From the NCBI RefSeq assembly GCF_024699985.1, contig NZ_JAJONA010000001.1, positions 744,001 through 808,000 on the forward strand: a stretch of 64,000 nucleotides of DNA. Reading direction: 5' to 3'. The first letter of the stretch is position 1. Every line of letters starts with the position of its first letter. The notes under the pieces were generated by a model. It was not told the origin of the DNA and made no database searches. It was given only the letters and a program-made list of their open reading frames with translations. Source of the stretch: Phenylobacterium sp. J367 (lineage in GTDB: Bacteria > Pseudomonadota > Alphaproteobacteria > Caulobacterales > Caulobacteraceae). The position numbers were made by a program, and so were the translations under genes. Below, one piece after another: positions 18,817-30,728 of this stretch.

Positions 18817-18948
18817 TTCCCTCCTCCCCCCGCGCAGCGGAGAGGGAGAGGACCGAGGAGAGGGCCTGAGGCCGTACAGACTTGGGAGAGGTGAAAAGCC
18901 CTCTCCCTACCCTCTCCCTCTCGGGCTTCGCCTCGGGGGAGAGGAGAT
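18817..18948. repeat. Two degenerate family-1 half elements
   Basis: An R-type half with a decayed stem (CCCGCGCAGCGGAGAGGGAG) lies at 18817-18865, just after the rpoH stop, and an F-type half (CTCTCCCTACCCTCTCCC lead, stem GGGCTTCGCCTC) at 18898-18948. They are in R-then-F order, the reverse of the usual F-spacer-R, as at the DUF559 gene. No gene lies between them. Together with copy G they fill the 310 bp convergent gap from rpoH to the receiver gene. Confidence 0.8.
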
Positions 18949-19002
18949 TGCAGAGGGCGTCGGGAAACCGGCGCCCTTTTTCTTTGGGCGGCGCGGTGGC
19001 TT

Positions 19003-19120
19003 GGCCCTCTCCCTACCCTCTCCCTCTCCGCTTCGCGGGGGAGAGGCGTGGAGCTGAGCGGCCGGGACATACCTCCTCTCCCCCGGGCGAAGCCCGAGAG
19101 GGAGAGGGTAGGGTGAGGGC
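19003..19120. repeat. Family-1 paired hairpin element (copy G)
   Basis: Complete F-spacer-R element with stems CCGCTTCGCGG and GGGCGAAGCCC and spacer CGTGGAGCTGAGCGGCCGGG. It ends 5 bases before the stop of the receiver-domain gene on the minus strand. Confidence 0.9.
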
Positions 19121-19124
19121 TATT

Positions 19125-19947
19125 CTACAGCCGCACGACCCGCAGCTCGTCGTAGTCCTGGGGCATGTAGGCCAGGAGGGGGGACGGCGCGGCGCTCGAA
19201 GTCGACGACGCCGAGGTCGGGCCGGGACTGGGCCTCGAACAGGAAGTGATGGAAGGCGGTGGCCGCGGCGATCAGCTTCTGGTCGGCGAGCGCGCGGCCG
19301 GCCTCCAGCAGCTCGTCGGTCTGTGCGATCAGCGCGCGCAGCGCCTGGCGGCGGTCCTCGCCCACGGCGGTGAGCGCGGAGCGGACGATCTTCAGGGCCT
19401 GGGCGATGCGCACGGCCTCCGGCGTCGCCTCGGTGTCGGAGTGGCGCTTGAGCGGGCCGGCGTAGTCGCCGGAGTTGAACCGGCGGCGGTCGGGGCCGAC
19501 GTAGTGGACGGCTTCCACCCAGTCGCGCCGGAACAGCGTCACCGCCTCCAGCCGCTTGATCAGGTCCTTCACGATGAAGGGCTTGCGCAGGAACTCGTGC
19601 ACGCCGGCGTCGCGGGCGGCGAGGATCGCGCCGGCGGTGGCGTGGGTGGTGACCAGGATCACCGGCGCCTTGCGACAGGCGAAGTCGGAGCGGCGCAGGC
19701 GGCGCGTGAAGTCGATGCCGTCGACCTTGTCGCCGGAGAGCTCGCAGAAGATCAGCTGCGGATTGATCTTGTCGGCCTGCTTCAGGCCCTTGACGGTGGT
19801 GGGCGCCGTCCAGATTTCGGTCTTGGCGAGGGTGCGCATCTGGTCGCCCAGCACCTGGGCGCCGGTGGGCTGCGGGTCGACCACCAGGACGCGCGACAGC
19901 AGGGGCGCCATGCGCTGAATGGTCTTGGCGTCGTTGTTTGCGAACAA
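19125..19947 (-). CDS. Receiver-domain response regulator with helical C-terminal domain (frame broken once)
   Basis: The N-terminal half is a CheY-like receiver: [18 protein letters not shown], the phosphoacceptor region [18 protein letters not shown], where the usual D is offset or replaced, [20 protein letters not shown] and the K of [17 protein letters not shown]. The C-terminal half is all-helical with no DNA-binding motif, so it probably acts through protein contacts. The frame breaks at six G (19178-19183); five G gives a natural end [19 protein letters not shown] and TAG at 19125. I take TTG 19947 ([16 protein letters not shown]), preceded by GGGGAGA, as the start; ATG 20025 would run almost into the purA end. 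Confidence 0.72.
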
Positions 19948-20038
19948 GGCCCCGTCTCCCCGGCGGAAACCCTTAGCGCGCGCAGGTAAAGAACGCCTTG
20001 ACGTTGCGGGGCATGTGCTCCGCAACCCGACGGCCGAT

Positions 20039-21326
<1,288 letters not shown>

Positions 21327-21458
21327 GGATACGATCTCCCGACCTGCCCGGGAGAAGCCCCGCGCCCTTCGACAGGTGCTCGACGGGGGGCCTGGTGATC
21401 GATTGTCGGGCGGGGGTTTAGGCGACTGCGGGCGTCGGTTCAAGGTTCTAGGCCGCTG

Positions 21459-21589
21459 GCCCTCTCCCTACCCTCTCCTCTCTTCCCCCGGCATGCGCCG
21501 GGGTCGGGGGAGAGGAGGTGATGGCGCTGACGTCGCAGCTCCGCTCCTCTCCCCCGCGAAGCGGAGAGGGAGAGGGTAGGGAGAGGGCT
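21459..21589. repeat. Family-1 paired hairpin element with swapped stem (copy H)
   Basis: Here the forward half carries a family-2-like stem (CCCCCGGCATGCGCCGGGGT) inside family-1 flanks, while the inverted half has the standard GCGAAGC stem. It lies in the 298 bp divergent gap between purA and a VOC gene. Apart from this element I see no gene or clear promoter in that gap. Confidence 0.85.
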
Positions 21590-21624
21590 AGGCGGCGCGC
21601 GCTTCGTGGGAGTAATCAGCATCC

Positions 21625-22044
21625 ATGGACATCCCCCGCTTTCACCTGGCCTTTCCCGTGCGCGACCTGGAGGAGGCCCGCGGATTCTATGGCGGCCTGC
21701 TGGGCTGCCCGGAGGGGCGGTCAAGCCCGGAGTGGATCGACTTCGACTTCTACGGCCACCAGATCGTCGCGCACCTGTCGCCGGACGAGGCGGGGCATAA
21801 GGCGACCAATGCGGTCGACGGCCACGACGTGCCGGTCCGCCACTTCGGGGCGATCCTGACGCTGCCGCAGTGGGAGGCGCTGGCGGAGACGCTGAAGGCC
21901 GCGGGGACCGAGTTCGTGATCGAGCCCAACATCCGCTTCAAGGGCCAGCCCGGCGAGCAGGCGACGATGTTCTTCCTCGACCCGTCGGGCAACGCGCTGG
22001 AGTTCAAGGCCTTCGCCGACGACAGCATGGTCTTCGCGAAGTGA
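21625..22044 (+). CDS. VOC family (glyoxalase/dioxygenase-like) protein
   Basis: The 139-residue protein has the VOC pattern [34 protein letters not shown], and FIEP-like [25 protein letters not shown] with the closing metal-ligand glutamate. The HQIVAHL segment gives a plausible first histidine ligand. It resembles the extradiol dioxygenase-like subfamily often annotated as glyoxalase. Its stop overlaps the GTG start of the downstream threonine dehydratase (GTGA), so the two are coupled. The substrate is unknown. Confidence 0.85.
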   Translation: MDIPRFHLAFPVRDLEEARGFYGGLLGCPEGRSSPEWIDFDFYGHQIVAHLSPDEAGHKATNAVDGHDVPVRHFGAILTLPQWEALAETLKAAGTEFVIEPNIRFKGQPGEQATMFFLDPSGNALEFKAFADDSMVFAK

Positions 22045-23039
22045 ACGCGGTGGTCCCCACGGTCGGCCTGGCCGACATCGAGGCGGCCGCCGAGCGGATC
22101 CGCGGCCACGCCGTCGAGACGCCGCTGATCGAGAGCCCGGCGCTGAACGACCGGACGGGCCTGCGGGTGCTGCTGAAGTGCGAGACCCTGCAGCGGGTCG
22201 GGGCCTTCAAGTTCCGCGGGGCCTACAACCGGCTGGTCCAACTGAACGACGACGAGCGGACGCGCGGCGTCGTGGCCTTCTCCTCGGGCAACCATGCGCA
22301 AGGGGTGGCCCTGGCGGCGAAGCTGCTGGGCATTCCCGCGGTGATCGTCATGCCGGACGACGCGCCGTCGGTGAAGGTCGAGGCGACCAAGGGCTATGGC
22401 GCGGACGTGCGGTTCTACAATCGCCTTTCGGGCAAGACCCGCGAGGAGATCGCCGCCGAGATCGCGCAGGAGCGCGGCGCGGTGGTGGTCCCGGCCTTCG
22501 ACGATCCGCACATCGTCGCCGGCCAGGGGACGGTCGGGCTGGAGATGCTGCGGCAGGCCCACGCGCTGGGCGCGACGCTGGACGTGGCGGTGGCGCCGAT
22601 CAGCGGCGGCGGCCTGCTCTCGGGGCTCGCCACGACGGTGAAGGCGCACTCGCCGCAGACCGCCATCGTCGGCGTGGAGCCGGCGCAGTTCAGCGACACC
22701 CTCCAGTCCCTGCAGAAAGGCGAGCGGGTGACGATCAAGCCGACGGGGCGGTCCTATTGCGACGCCCTGGAGAGCCCGTTCCCCGGCGAGATCACCTTCC
22801 CGATCATGCGCCGGCTGGTGGCCGACGTGGCGCTGGTCACCGACGCCGAGGTGGCCGACGCCATGCGCTATGCGTTCTCGACGCTCAAGCTGGTGGTCGA
22901 GCCGGGCGGCGCGGCGGGGCTGGCCGCCCTGCTGGCCGGCAAGGTGAGCACCTTCGGCGGCACGACGGTCGCCATCGTGCTCTCGGGCGGCAACGTCGAC
23001 CCGGAGTTCTTCGGCCGGGTGATCCGCGGCGAGGCCTAG
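22041..23039 (+). CDS. Threonine/serine dehydratase (PLP, fold type II)
   Basis: The protein has [20 protein letters not shown], the PLP lysine in [13 protein letters not shown], the substrate loop [18 protein letters not shown], and the phosphate-binding [10 protein letters not shown], all as in catabolic threonine dehydratase or serine racemase-like enzymes. It deaminates threonine or serine to the 2-oxo acid. At 332 residues it lacks a C-terminal ACT regulatory domain, so it is not the isoleucine-regulated biosynthetic form. GTG start at 22041 within the overlap with the VOC gene. Its TAG overlaps the stop of the convergent GST gene. Confidence 0.88.
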   Translation: MNAVVPTVGLADIEAAAERIRGHAVETPLIESPALNDRTGLRVLLKCETLQRVGAFKFRGAYNRLVQLNDDERTRGVVAFSSGNHAQGVALAAKLLGIPAVIVMPDDAPSVKVEATKGYGADVRFYNRLSGKTREEIAAEIAQERGAVVVPAFDDPHIVAGQGTVGLEMLRQAHALGATLDVAVAPISGGGLLSGLATTVKAHSPQTAIVGVEPAQFSDTLQSLQKGERVTIKPTGRSYCDALESPFPGEITFPIMRRLVADVALVTDAEVADAMRYAFSTLKLVVEPGGAAGLAALLAGKVSTFGGTTVAIVLSGGNVDPEFFGRVIRGEA

Positions 23040-24040
23040 GCCAGGAACGCGCGCGCGCCGGTGGTCTCCAGCAGGGGGTCGATGCGCGCGGCGGCCTCGG
23101 CCGGCAGGCGCGCATAGGCGTCACGAAGCTCGGCGAGGCACTTCGCCTGATACCGGAAGACGCCCTGGCTGTAGGGCCGGCCCAGCAGGGTGAGGCTGAA
23201 GCTGTCGTCGCCCCGGGCGATGGCGTCCGCATTGGCCTTGAGGAACGGCAGGTAGACCTCGCCCGCCAGCCGCACGAGGCCGGCGACGGCGGGGCTGAAC
23301 GGCTGCAAAGGATCGCGCCACTCGCCCTCGACGCCCGAGGCGTCGTCGATGGTCAGCAGCCAACGCATCAGCAGCGGCGCGGTCTCGCGCATGAGGTCGT
23401 GCGGCGTGGGATCGGTCCCGAGTTGCGAGAGCTGGCCGTACCAGGCGAAATCGGCATGGGACGGCCGCGTCCCGAACAGGAACGGGCCGTCGGCGGCCAT
23501 GGCGTCGAGCAGGCCGTAGATCCGCTCCGTCGTCGCCTCGATCACCGAGGCGTTCTCGGGCGTGCAGCCGACCAGGGCCATGCGGCCCACCTGGCGGTCG
23601 CGGAACACCGCCGCGGCGCGCCCGATGACCTCCCGGCCCTGCCCCTTCAGGCGGTCGTAGGCCAGCCATTCGGCCATCTGGGCCTGGTCCCGCGGCCGGA
23701 GCCAGCGGTAGAGGAACATCGCCTTCGTCCCCCACTCGTCGGCCATGTCTTCCAGGAGATCGGCCAGGAAGGCGTCGCCGGGATCGGCGGGGCGCACGGA
23801 GCGCTCGGGATGCCGGCGCTCGAGCTCGCGGATCAGCGGCGTGGAATCGTTCATCACTTCGCCGTCGGGGAACACCAGCACCGGGATCACCGGCGCCTTC
23901 ACCCGGGCGAACAGGGCCTCCATCTGGCCCGGCAGGCTGGCCTGGATCCAGCGGTGCGGCAGGCGGCGATAGCGCATCACCGCCCGCATCTTCATGGAGT
24001 AGGGCGACCCCAGGCCGCCGTAGAGGTGGTAGTCGGTCAT
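23036..24040 (-). CDS. Glutathione S-transferase family protein
   Basis: The 334-residue product has a thioredoxin-like N-terminal domain (LYGGLGSPYSMKMRAVMRYR, then the cis-proline KAPVIPVLVFPDGEVMNDST) and a long helical C-terminal domain (MADEWGTKAMFLYRWLRP; FLFGTRPSHADFAWYGQL). The SPYS position corresponds to the catalytic Ser/Tyr/Cys site of GSTs. It is larger than classical GSTs (about 210 residues), with an extended C-terminal part. The substrate is unknown. Its ATG overlaps the stop of the upstream membrane protein gene by 4 bases. Confidence 0.85.
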   Translation of the reverse strand: MTDYHLYGGLGSPYSMKMRAVMRYRRLPHRWIQASLPGQMEALFARVKAPVIPVLVFPDGEVMNDSTPLIRELERRHPERSVRPADPGDAFLADLLEDMADEWGTKAMFLYRWLRPRDQAQMAEWLAYDRLKGQGREVIGRAAAVFRDRQVGRMALVGCTPENASVIEATTERIYGLLDAMAADGPFLFGTRPSHADFAWYGQLSQLGTDPTPHDLMRETAPLLMRWLLTIDDASGVEGEWRDPLQPFSPAVAGLVRLAGEVYLPFLKANADAIARGDDSFSLTLLGRPYSQGVFRYQAKCLAELRDAYARLPAEAAARIDPLLETTGARAFLA

Positions 24041-24918
24041 GGGCCCGCCGCCACAGCGCCGGCCTTGAGCTCGCGGTAGACCTCCACGTAGGGGGCGAGC
24101 GCGACGGTGTAGAAGACTCCGTAGTAGGCGCTGATCCAGACGAGGGCCGCCAGGGCGAGCACGGCCAGGACGAGGGTTCCGCCGACGCCGCCGGCCATGC
24201 CCGCGACACTCACCAGGATGAAGGCGACGATGGCCGAGGGGATCAGCACCACGAGCATGACGATCAGCAGCAGGAAGAAGAGCGCCAGCATCATCAGGAC
24301 GATCCGCCAGCCGTGGCCCCGGGTCAGCCGCCAGGCGTCGGCGAGGACGAAGCGCTCCTCGTCCCAGGCCATGATCCAGGCGGGCGACAGGCGCGCGGCG
24401 ACGTACAAGCCGCCGATCCCGAGCGGGAGGCAGAGCAGGATCGCCCAGAACCACGGCGTTCCCCCGGCCATCGAAATCCCGGCCACCACGAGCCCGACCA
24501 GCAGGGCGGCCGGGATCAGCGCGAGCAGCATCAGACCGTAGAGCGCGAGCGCGGTCAGCAGCAGCCAGAGTTCGCCGCGGCCGAAGCGCAGGTAGAAGAA
24601 GCCGCGCTCGTCGGGCCGCAGCATGGCCCGACAGACGGCCCCATAGAACAGGGCGAGCGTGACGAAGGCGGCGAGGATCATCAGCGGGTAGGTCAGCCAG
24701 GCGTGGGCGAGCATCGCCTCCTCCATCGCCGCCGCGGCGCCCTCGGGATCCGTGCCCACCTCGGCGATGTAGCCCGGCAGGGCCGGCCCCATGATCAGGA
24801 GCTGCATGAGGATGGCGAGCCCGAAGGCGCCCGCGCCCCAGGCCAGAACCGTCTTCCACTCACGGCGCGCCAGGCTGAAGCCGGACCGCAGCGCCGCGTC
24901 GATCGAGAACCCCGTCAT
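24037..24918 (-). CDS. Multi-pass membrane protein of unknown function
   Basis: The 293-residue product is almost entirely hydrophobic, with about six or seven helices (for example FGLAILMQLLIMGPALPGY, YPLMILAAFVTLALFYGAV, LLTALALYGLMLLALIPAAL, VLMMLALFFLLLIVMLVVLI). The N-terminal IDAALRSGFSLARREWKTVL and the later FVLADAWRLTRGHGWRIV resemble glycerophosphoryl diester-type or DUF-like membrane proteins seen in Caulobacterales, but I cannot name the family. It overlaps the GST gene start by 4 bases, so the two are cotranslated. Confidence 0.7.
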   Translation of the reverse strand: MTGFSIDAALRSGFSLARREWKTVLAWGAGAFGLAILMQLLIMGPALPGYIAEVGTDPEGAAAAMEEAMLAHAWLTYPLMILAAFVTLALFYGAVCRAMLRPDERGFFYLRFGRGELWLLLTALALYGLMLLALIPAALLVGLVVAGISMAGGTPWFWAILLCLPLGIGGLYVAARLSPAWIMAWDEERFVLADAWRLTRGHGWRIVLMMLALFFLLLIVMLVVLIPSAIVAFILVSVAGMAGGVGGTLVLAVLALAALVWISAYYGVFYTVALAPYVEVYRELKAGAVAAGP

Positions 24919-24981
24919 CGCACCCTCCCCTGAGCGTTGCAGAGGATAAGCGCGCCCAGCGAAGGTTGAACAGGCTTCGCC

Positions 24982-27900
24982 TTAGAGGCGGTCCTCCGGC
25001 GCGGGGCGCAGCGGGGCGTCCCTGGGCGTGATCAGCCTGGCCAGCCGGGGCCTGAGCCAGTTCTCGAAGTCGTCGACGAAGCGGTAGACCACCGGCACCA
25101 GCACGAGCGACAGCAGGGTCGAGGTGATCAGGCCGCCGATCACCGCGACAGCCATCGGCTGGCGGAACTCGGCGCCCTTCTCCAGGGCGAAGGCGGTCGG
25201 CAGCATGCCGGCGGCCATGGCCAGCGTGGTCATGATGATCGGCCGCGCCCGCTCCTGGCAGGCCTCGATCAGGGCGTCGTGCTGGCTCATGCCCTCGCGC
25301 TCGCGCTCGATGGCGTACTCGACCAGCAGGATCGAGTTCTTCGCCGCCAGGCCCATCAGCATCAGGAAGCCGATCAGCGAGGGGATCGACAGCGAGAGGT
25401 TGAAGATCAGCAGGCCGAGGAAGGCGCCGCCCACCGCCAGCGGCAGCGCCGCCAGGATGACGATCGGCTTGAAGAAGCTCTGGAACAGCAGCACCAGCAC
25501 CGCGAACATCAGGAAGACGGCGGTGGCGAAGGCCACCACGAAGCCGCCGAACATCTCGGCCATGGCCTCGGCGTCGCCGACCGCGCCGGGCGCGACGCCC
25601 GGCGGCAGGGACTTCATCACCGGCAGCTCGTGCACCGCCTTGGTCGCCTCGCCCAGCTCGACGCCGTCGGCCAGCTCGGCCTGGATGGTCACCTGCCGCT
25701 GGCGGTTCAGGCGGTCGATCCGGGCGGGCCCGGCCTGGAACTCCACGTCGGCCACGGCGCCGAGCGTCGTGGACCCGCCGGTGGCGGTGGGCAGGCGGAG
25801 CTGCTTGATCTGCTCGATGTCGGCGCGCGCGCGTTCTCCGGCAGGCGAATGCGGATCGGGATCCGCCGCTCGCCCTCGTTGAGCTTCGGCACATTGGCCT
25901 CGATGTCGCCGACGGTGGCCACGCGGGCCGCCTGGGAGATCGCTGCGACCGAGACGCCGAGGCGCGCGGCCTCGTCGGGACGCGGACGGATGACCACTTC
26001 CGGACCGGTCGGCGGGTTGGCCGGCCGGGGATCGACGACCTCCTCCACCCCGCGCATCTGCTGCTCGAGCTGCAGGGCGGCGCGGTCGAGGGCCGCGGGG
26101 TCCTGGCCGGTCAGCACCTGCTGGAAGCCGGCGGAACCCTGGAAGTCGAGGAAGTTCAGCCGCACGTCGGGGATCGCGGCGATCTGGGCGCGGACGCGGT
26201 CCTTCAGCTCGGCGCCGGTGACGCTGCGCTTCGGCGTGAGCAGGACGGTGATGGTGCCCGAGCGCACGTCGCTGGCGCCGGGCCCGCCGCCGGGGCCGAA
26301 GTTGGCCACGGTGGAGCCCACCTGGGTGAAGACGTTGGTGACCTCCGGCTGGGCCTTCATCACGCGCTGGACGGCCTGGGTGGCGCGCTCCATGTCCTGC
26401 AGGGTCGCGCCGGGCGGGCCCTGGACGTTGATGTAGACGTAGTCGGGATCGCCCGGCGGCTGGAAGCCGGTGGGCAGCAGCGGCACCAGCATCACCGAGC
26501 CCACGAACAGCACGAGGCCCGCGAAGGCGGCGATGATCCGGTGGGCCAGCGCCCACTCCAGCGCATTGCGGTAGAAGCCCACGAAGGGCTTGCGCTCGTG
26601 GGGCTTGGTGCTGGGCTTCAGGAAGTAGGCGGCGAGCAGCGGGGTGATCAGGCGCGCCACCAGCAGGGAGAACAGCACGGCCACGCAGACCGTCAGGCCG
26701 AACTCCTTGAAGAACTGGCCCGGGATGCCGGGCATGAAGCTGACCGGGGCGAACACCACCACGATCGCCGCGGTGGTCGCCACGACCGCCAGGCCGATGG
26801 CGTCGGCGCCCAGCAGCGCGGCCTGGTAGGGCCGCATCCCGCGGGCCACCCGCTTCTCGATGTTCTCGATCTCGACGATGGCGTCGTCGACCAGGATGCC
26901 GATGACCAGCGTCAGGGCCAGCAGGGTCACGAGGTTCAGCGAGAAGCCGGCCAGGCCCATGATGAAGAAGGTCGGGATCAGCGAGATGGGCATGGCCAGC
27001 ACGGTGATCAGGGTGGCGCGCCAGTCGCGCAGGAACAGCAGCACCACCAGGGCGGCCAGCACCATGCCCTCCAGCAGCACGTGCTGGGTGGCGCGGAAGT
27101 TGTCGCGGGTCTCGTCGACCGAGGCGTAGATCTTGGTGAAGGTCACGCCCGGGTTGGCCTTCTCCAGCCCCTCGAGCTTGACGTTGACGGCGTCCTCCAC
27201 GTCGACGTCGGAGGACTCCTTGGTCTTGGCCACCTGGAAGCCGACGACGGGCTTGCCGTCGAGGCGGGCGAAGCCCCGCGGCTCGGCGGCGCCGTCGCCG
27301 ATCTCGGCCACGTCCGACAGGCGCACATAGGAGCCGGTCCCGGTGGGGATGGTCATGTCGCGGAGCTGGCCCACCGTCTCGACGGTGCCCAGCACGCGCA
27401 GCGTCTGCTCGCGGCCGCCGACCTCGATCCGGCCGCCGGGGGCGTCGAGCTGGAAGCCGGCGAGCGCCGTGTTGACCTGGGCCGCGGTGAGGTTGCGCGC
27501 GGCCAGCCGGTCGGGGTCGATGATGACGTTGATCTCGCGCGCCACGCCGCCGACGCGGGTGACCTGGGAGACCCCCTTCGCGGTCTGCAGCTCGCGGGCG
27601 ATGGTGTCGTCGACGAACCAGGAGAGCTGCTCGTCCGACATGGCCGGAGCGGCCACCGCATAGGTGATGATCGGGAACGCGCTGTCGATCTCGACGCGGG
27701 TCACCTGCGGCTCGTCGATGTCGCGCGGCAGGATCTGGCGCGCCTGGTCGATCTTGGCCCGGACCTCGTCGGTCTTCTTCTGCAGGTCCTCGCCCATGTT
27801 GAACTGGATCGAGGTGGTGGACACGCCCTGGGTGACCACCGACTGCACATTGTCGACGCCGGTGATGCCGGCGATGGCGTCCTCGATGGGACGGGTGATC

Positions 27901-28121
27901 TGGGTCTCCATCTCGCCGGGCGCGGCGCCCGACTGGGTGACGGTCACCGCCACCACCGGGAACTGGATGTTCGGGAACTGCTTCACCGGCAGGCCCGCGT
28001 AGGCGATCAGGCCGGCGATCACGAGGCCGATGAACAGCAGGGCGACCGGGACCGGGTTCCTGATCGCCCAGGCCGAGATCGGGAAGTTGGACGGGTTCGT
28101 CCCGTGGCCGTGGTCGCTCAT
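24982..28121 (-). CDS. RND efflux transporter, inner membrane permease (frame broken once)
   Basis: The roughly 1046-residue pump of the hydrophobe/amphiphile efflux family is driven by protons across the inner membrane. It has 12 predicted helices in two repeats; TM4 carries the proton-relay aspartates ([17 protein letters not shown]). The N-terminal part has [20 protein letters not shown]; the C-terminal half has [20 protein letters not shown]. The frame breaks in a GC dinucleotide run near 25828-25840 (LPENARA, then [13 protein letters not shown] in another frame), probably a sequence error. Its ATG overlaps the adaptor stop by 4 bases. Confidence 0.9.
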
Positions 28122-29206
28122 CGCGGGGCAGCCTTCGCGGCGGGTTGAGCGGCGGGTTGGCCGGCGGTCGGGGCCGCCTCGGTCGGCTTCACGAGGTCGC
28201 CGTCGAGCAGGAAGGCGGCCGCGTTCTGCACCACGCGCGCGCCCTGCGGCGGCCCGCGGAGGATCTGCACCAGGCCCGAGCCGCGCTGGCCGGTCTGGAC
28301 GGCCACGCGGCGCACCCGGTTGTCATTGCCGATGACCATGACGCTGGCCCCGTTGGCGTCGTAGCGGATCGCCGATTCCGGCAGGCCCGGGACCGCCTGG
28401 GCGACGTCGTCGAACACGGCCCGGGCGAAGCCTCCGGCGCGGATGTCGCTGCGCACCGGCAGGGTCACGCGGACGATGCCGAGCTTGGTCTGCGGGTCGA
28501 TCTGCGGGCTGACGATGCGCACCACGCCCGGCGCCGTGGCCCCGTTCGGCAGGCTGACCATGGCGCGCTGGCCGACGCGGATGCGGGTCAGGTCGTCCTG
28601 CGAGACCTGGGCGGCCAGCTCCACCTGGCCGTCGCGGGCCATGCGGAACCACGGCGTCGCCCCGCCGGCCGAGAGGTCGCCCGGCCGCACGTTGCGCTCG
28701 AGGATCAGGCCGGAGACCGGGGCGACCACGGCCATCTTCTGCATGCGGACCTGCAGGTCGCGCAGGTTGGCGCGGGCCACCTGGGCCTGGAAGCGGCGCT
28801 GGGCGATCTGCTCCTCGGAGAGGACGCCCTGGTTGTCGAGGCCCTGCACCCGGCGGGCCTGGTCCTCGGCCTGGGCGGCCTGGGCCTGGGCCTGGGCGAG
28901 CTGGGCCTGCAGCAGGGCGGGGTCGAGCTGGACCAGGGTCTCGCCCGCGCGGACATAGTCGCCCACGTCGGCCAGGACGCGCTGGGCGCGGTAGCCGGTG
29001 ACCTCCGGCTGGACCGCCGCCTCTTCCCGCGGCAGCAGGTCGCCCGACGCGGTGAGCGAGCCGGTCATGGCCCGGGGCTCCAGGCGCACGACGGTGACCG
29101 CCCGGGCCCCCTGGTTCGGGTCGGCGCGGACCGGCTCGGGCTTGTGGCACCCGGCCAGCGCGAGCGCGGCGGCGAGCGGAAGGACGGCGAGGCGGAAGGA
29201 TCGCAT
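28118..29206 (-). CDS. RND efflux periplasmic adaptor (MFP/HlyD family) lipoprotein
   Basis: A lipoprotein signal (AAALALAGC, cleavage before Cys at about residue 20) anchors it to the inner membrane. It then shows the lipoyl half-motif (VTGYRAQRVLADVGDYVRAG ETL), a coiled-coil hairpin rich in Ala/Gln (LQAQLAQAQAQAAQAEDQA), and the beta-barrel domain (GLILERNVRPGDLSAGG). It bridges the pump and the outer membrane channel. 362 residues. It starts 9 bases after the end of the OMF gene, in one operon. Confidence 0.9.
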   Translation of the reverse strand: MRSFRLAVLPLAAALALAGCHKPEPVRADPNQGARAVTVVRLEPRAMTGSLTASGDLLPREEAAVQPEVTGYRAQRVLADVGDYVRAGETLVQLDPALLQAQLAQAQAQAAQAEDQARRVQGLDNQGVLSEEQIAQRRFQAQVARANLRDLQVRMQKMAVVAPVSGLILERNVRPGDLSAGGATPWFRMARDGQVELAAQVSQDDLTRIRVGQRAMVSLPNGATAPGVVRIVSPQIDPQTKLGIVRVTLPVRSDIRAGGFARAVFDDVAQAVPGLPESAIRYDANGASVMVIGNDNRVRRVAVQTGQRGSGLVQILRGPPQGARVVQNAAAFLLDGDLVKPTEAAPTAGQPAAQPAAKAAPR

Positions 29207-29214
29207 GCGGAGGC

Positions 29215-30640
29215 TCAGCGGGCTGACGCGAGGGTGGAGGGACGGTCCGGTGACCAGCCGCCGCCAATGGCCTTGTAGGCCTGCACGGCGCGGCGCGCGG
29301 CCTGCACCTGGGCGGCGGTGAGCTGGGCGCGCACGAGGCGCCAGGACTGTTCGGTGGACAGGGTGGTGTCGAGGTCGATGAGACCGCGGTCGTAGCCGAT
29401 GCGGGCCGCCTCGTAGGCGCGCCGGGCGCGGGCCTCGCCCTCGATCAGGATGGCCACCCGGCGGCGGTCGGCGTCGAGGCGGACGATCGCGCCCTCGGCC
29501 TCGCCGAACGCGGTCTGCACCACCTTCTCGTAGTTCAGCACGGCCTGCTCGGTGCGGGCGTTCTGGGCCTTCAGGTCGGCCATCAGCCTGGGGATCGACA
29601 GGATCGGCTGGGTGATCGCCCCGCCGAGCGTCCAGCTCTGGGTCTCGGACGAGAAGCCGGGCTGCGAGGTCTTCGACCAGCCGACGCCCGGCGTGAAGGT
29701 GAGCGTCGGGAAGAACTCCAGGGCCTGGAGGTCCTGGCGGCCGGCGGCGCCGCGCAGCCGGGCCTCGGCCTCGCGCACGTCGGGGCGCCGCTCGAGCAGT
29801 TCGCTGGGCAGGGTGGCCGGGACCGGCGGCGGGGCGGCGACCGAGGCCGGGGTGGCGATGTTGGTGGTCGGCTCCACGACCCGGTTGGTCAGGATCAGGA
29901 TGGTCCGGCGCTGGGCCTGCAGTTCGGCCTCGAAGGCGGCGACCTGGGCGCGGGCCTGGGCGAGGTCGCCGGCCGCGCGGTCGGCGTCGGAGGTGGCCGC
30001 GACGCCGATCTGGCCGCGCCGGCTGGCGACCCGGTAGAGCTCCTCGCGGATCCGGACGGTCTCCCTGCGCGTCGGCGAGCTGGATGGCGAGGCCGCGGGC
30101 CTGGAAATAGGCGTCGGCGACCTGGGCGGCGATCGCCGCGCGGGCGCCCTCATAGGCGTAGCGGGTGGCGGCCACGTCGGCGTTCAGGGCGCGGGCGGCG
30201 GCGAACACCCGGCCGAACAGGTCGATCTCCCAGCTCACGTTGAAGTTGGCGCGGTAGGATTCCGACGTGCCCGAGGTGGAGAAGCCCGGGATGCTCGCGG
30301 CCGTGCCGCCGAGCTGTTCGGTTTCCGTGCGGCTGGCCTGGCCGGTGGCGTCGCCCTGCGGCAGGAAGACGGTGAGCCCGCTGGAGCGGACGGCGCGGAC
30401 TTCCTGCAGTCGGGCGGCGGCCGTACGCACGTCGGTGTTGGCGGCCAGCGCCTGGTCGACGAGCGTGGTCAGTTCGGGGTCGTCGAAGGCCGTCCACCAG
30501 CGGTCGAGGTCGATGGCGCCGGCCGGCGTCGCGGCGGGTCCCTCATAGGCGCCCGGCAGGCCGAGCTCCGGCTCGCGCGGGCTCGCGCATGCCGTTACGG
30601 CAAGCGCCAGGGCGACGGCGACGGGAAGGTGGGAACGCAT
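29215..30640 (-). CDS. Outer membrane efflux channel, NodT/OprM family lipoprotein (frame broken once)
   Basis: The N-terminus is a lipoprotein signal (VALALAVTACAS), followed by DLDRWWTAFDDPELTTLVDQ, the NodT-family opening, and FNVSWEIDLFGRVFAAARAL. The second half has PATLPSELLERRPDVREAEA and FPTLTFTPGVGWSKTS, both typical. The frame breaks near 30062-30072 (LADAQ, then RETVRIREELYRVASRRGQ in another frame). About 475 residues when joined. It is the first gene of the OMF-MFP-RND operon, divergent from the TetR gene. Confidence 0.88.
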
Positions 30641-30714
30641 CAGGTCAGGCCGCTTTGGGAGGTCGCGATGAGGCTGCTTCGGGCGGATCGGTACACAGTA
30701 GGACGACGGCGCGA

Positions 30715-30728
30715 TGTCGGCGCCGACA
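30715..30728. promoter_or_regulatory. Candidate TetR operator in the efflux/regulator divergent gap
   Basis: A perfect 14 bp palindrome, TGTCGGCGCCGACA, sits in the 205 bp gap between the efflux operon start (30640) and the divergent TetR gene (30846). Position and symmetry suit the operator of that TetR repressor, which would control the pump and itself. A second, AT-rich stretch (TTGTAAAGTGTTTTAAGTG, about 30813-30831) with a repeated AAGTG may be promoter DNA. Inference from position. Confidence 0.45.
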
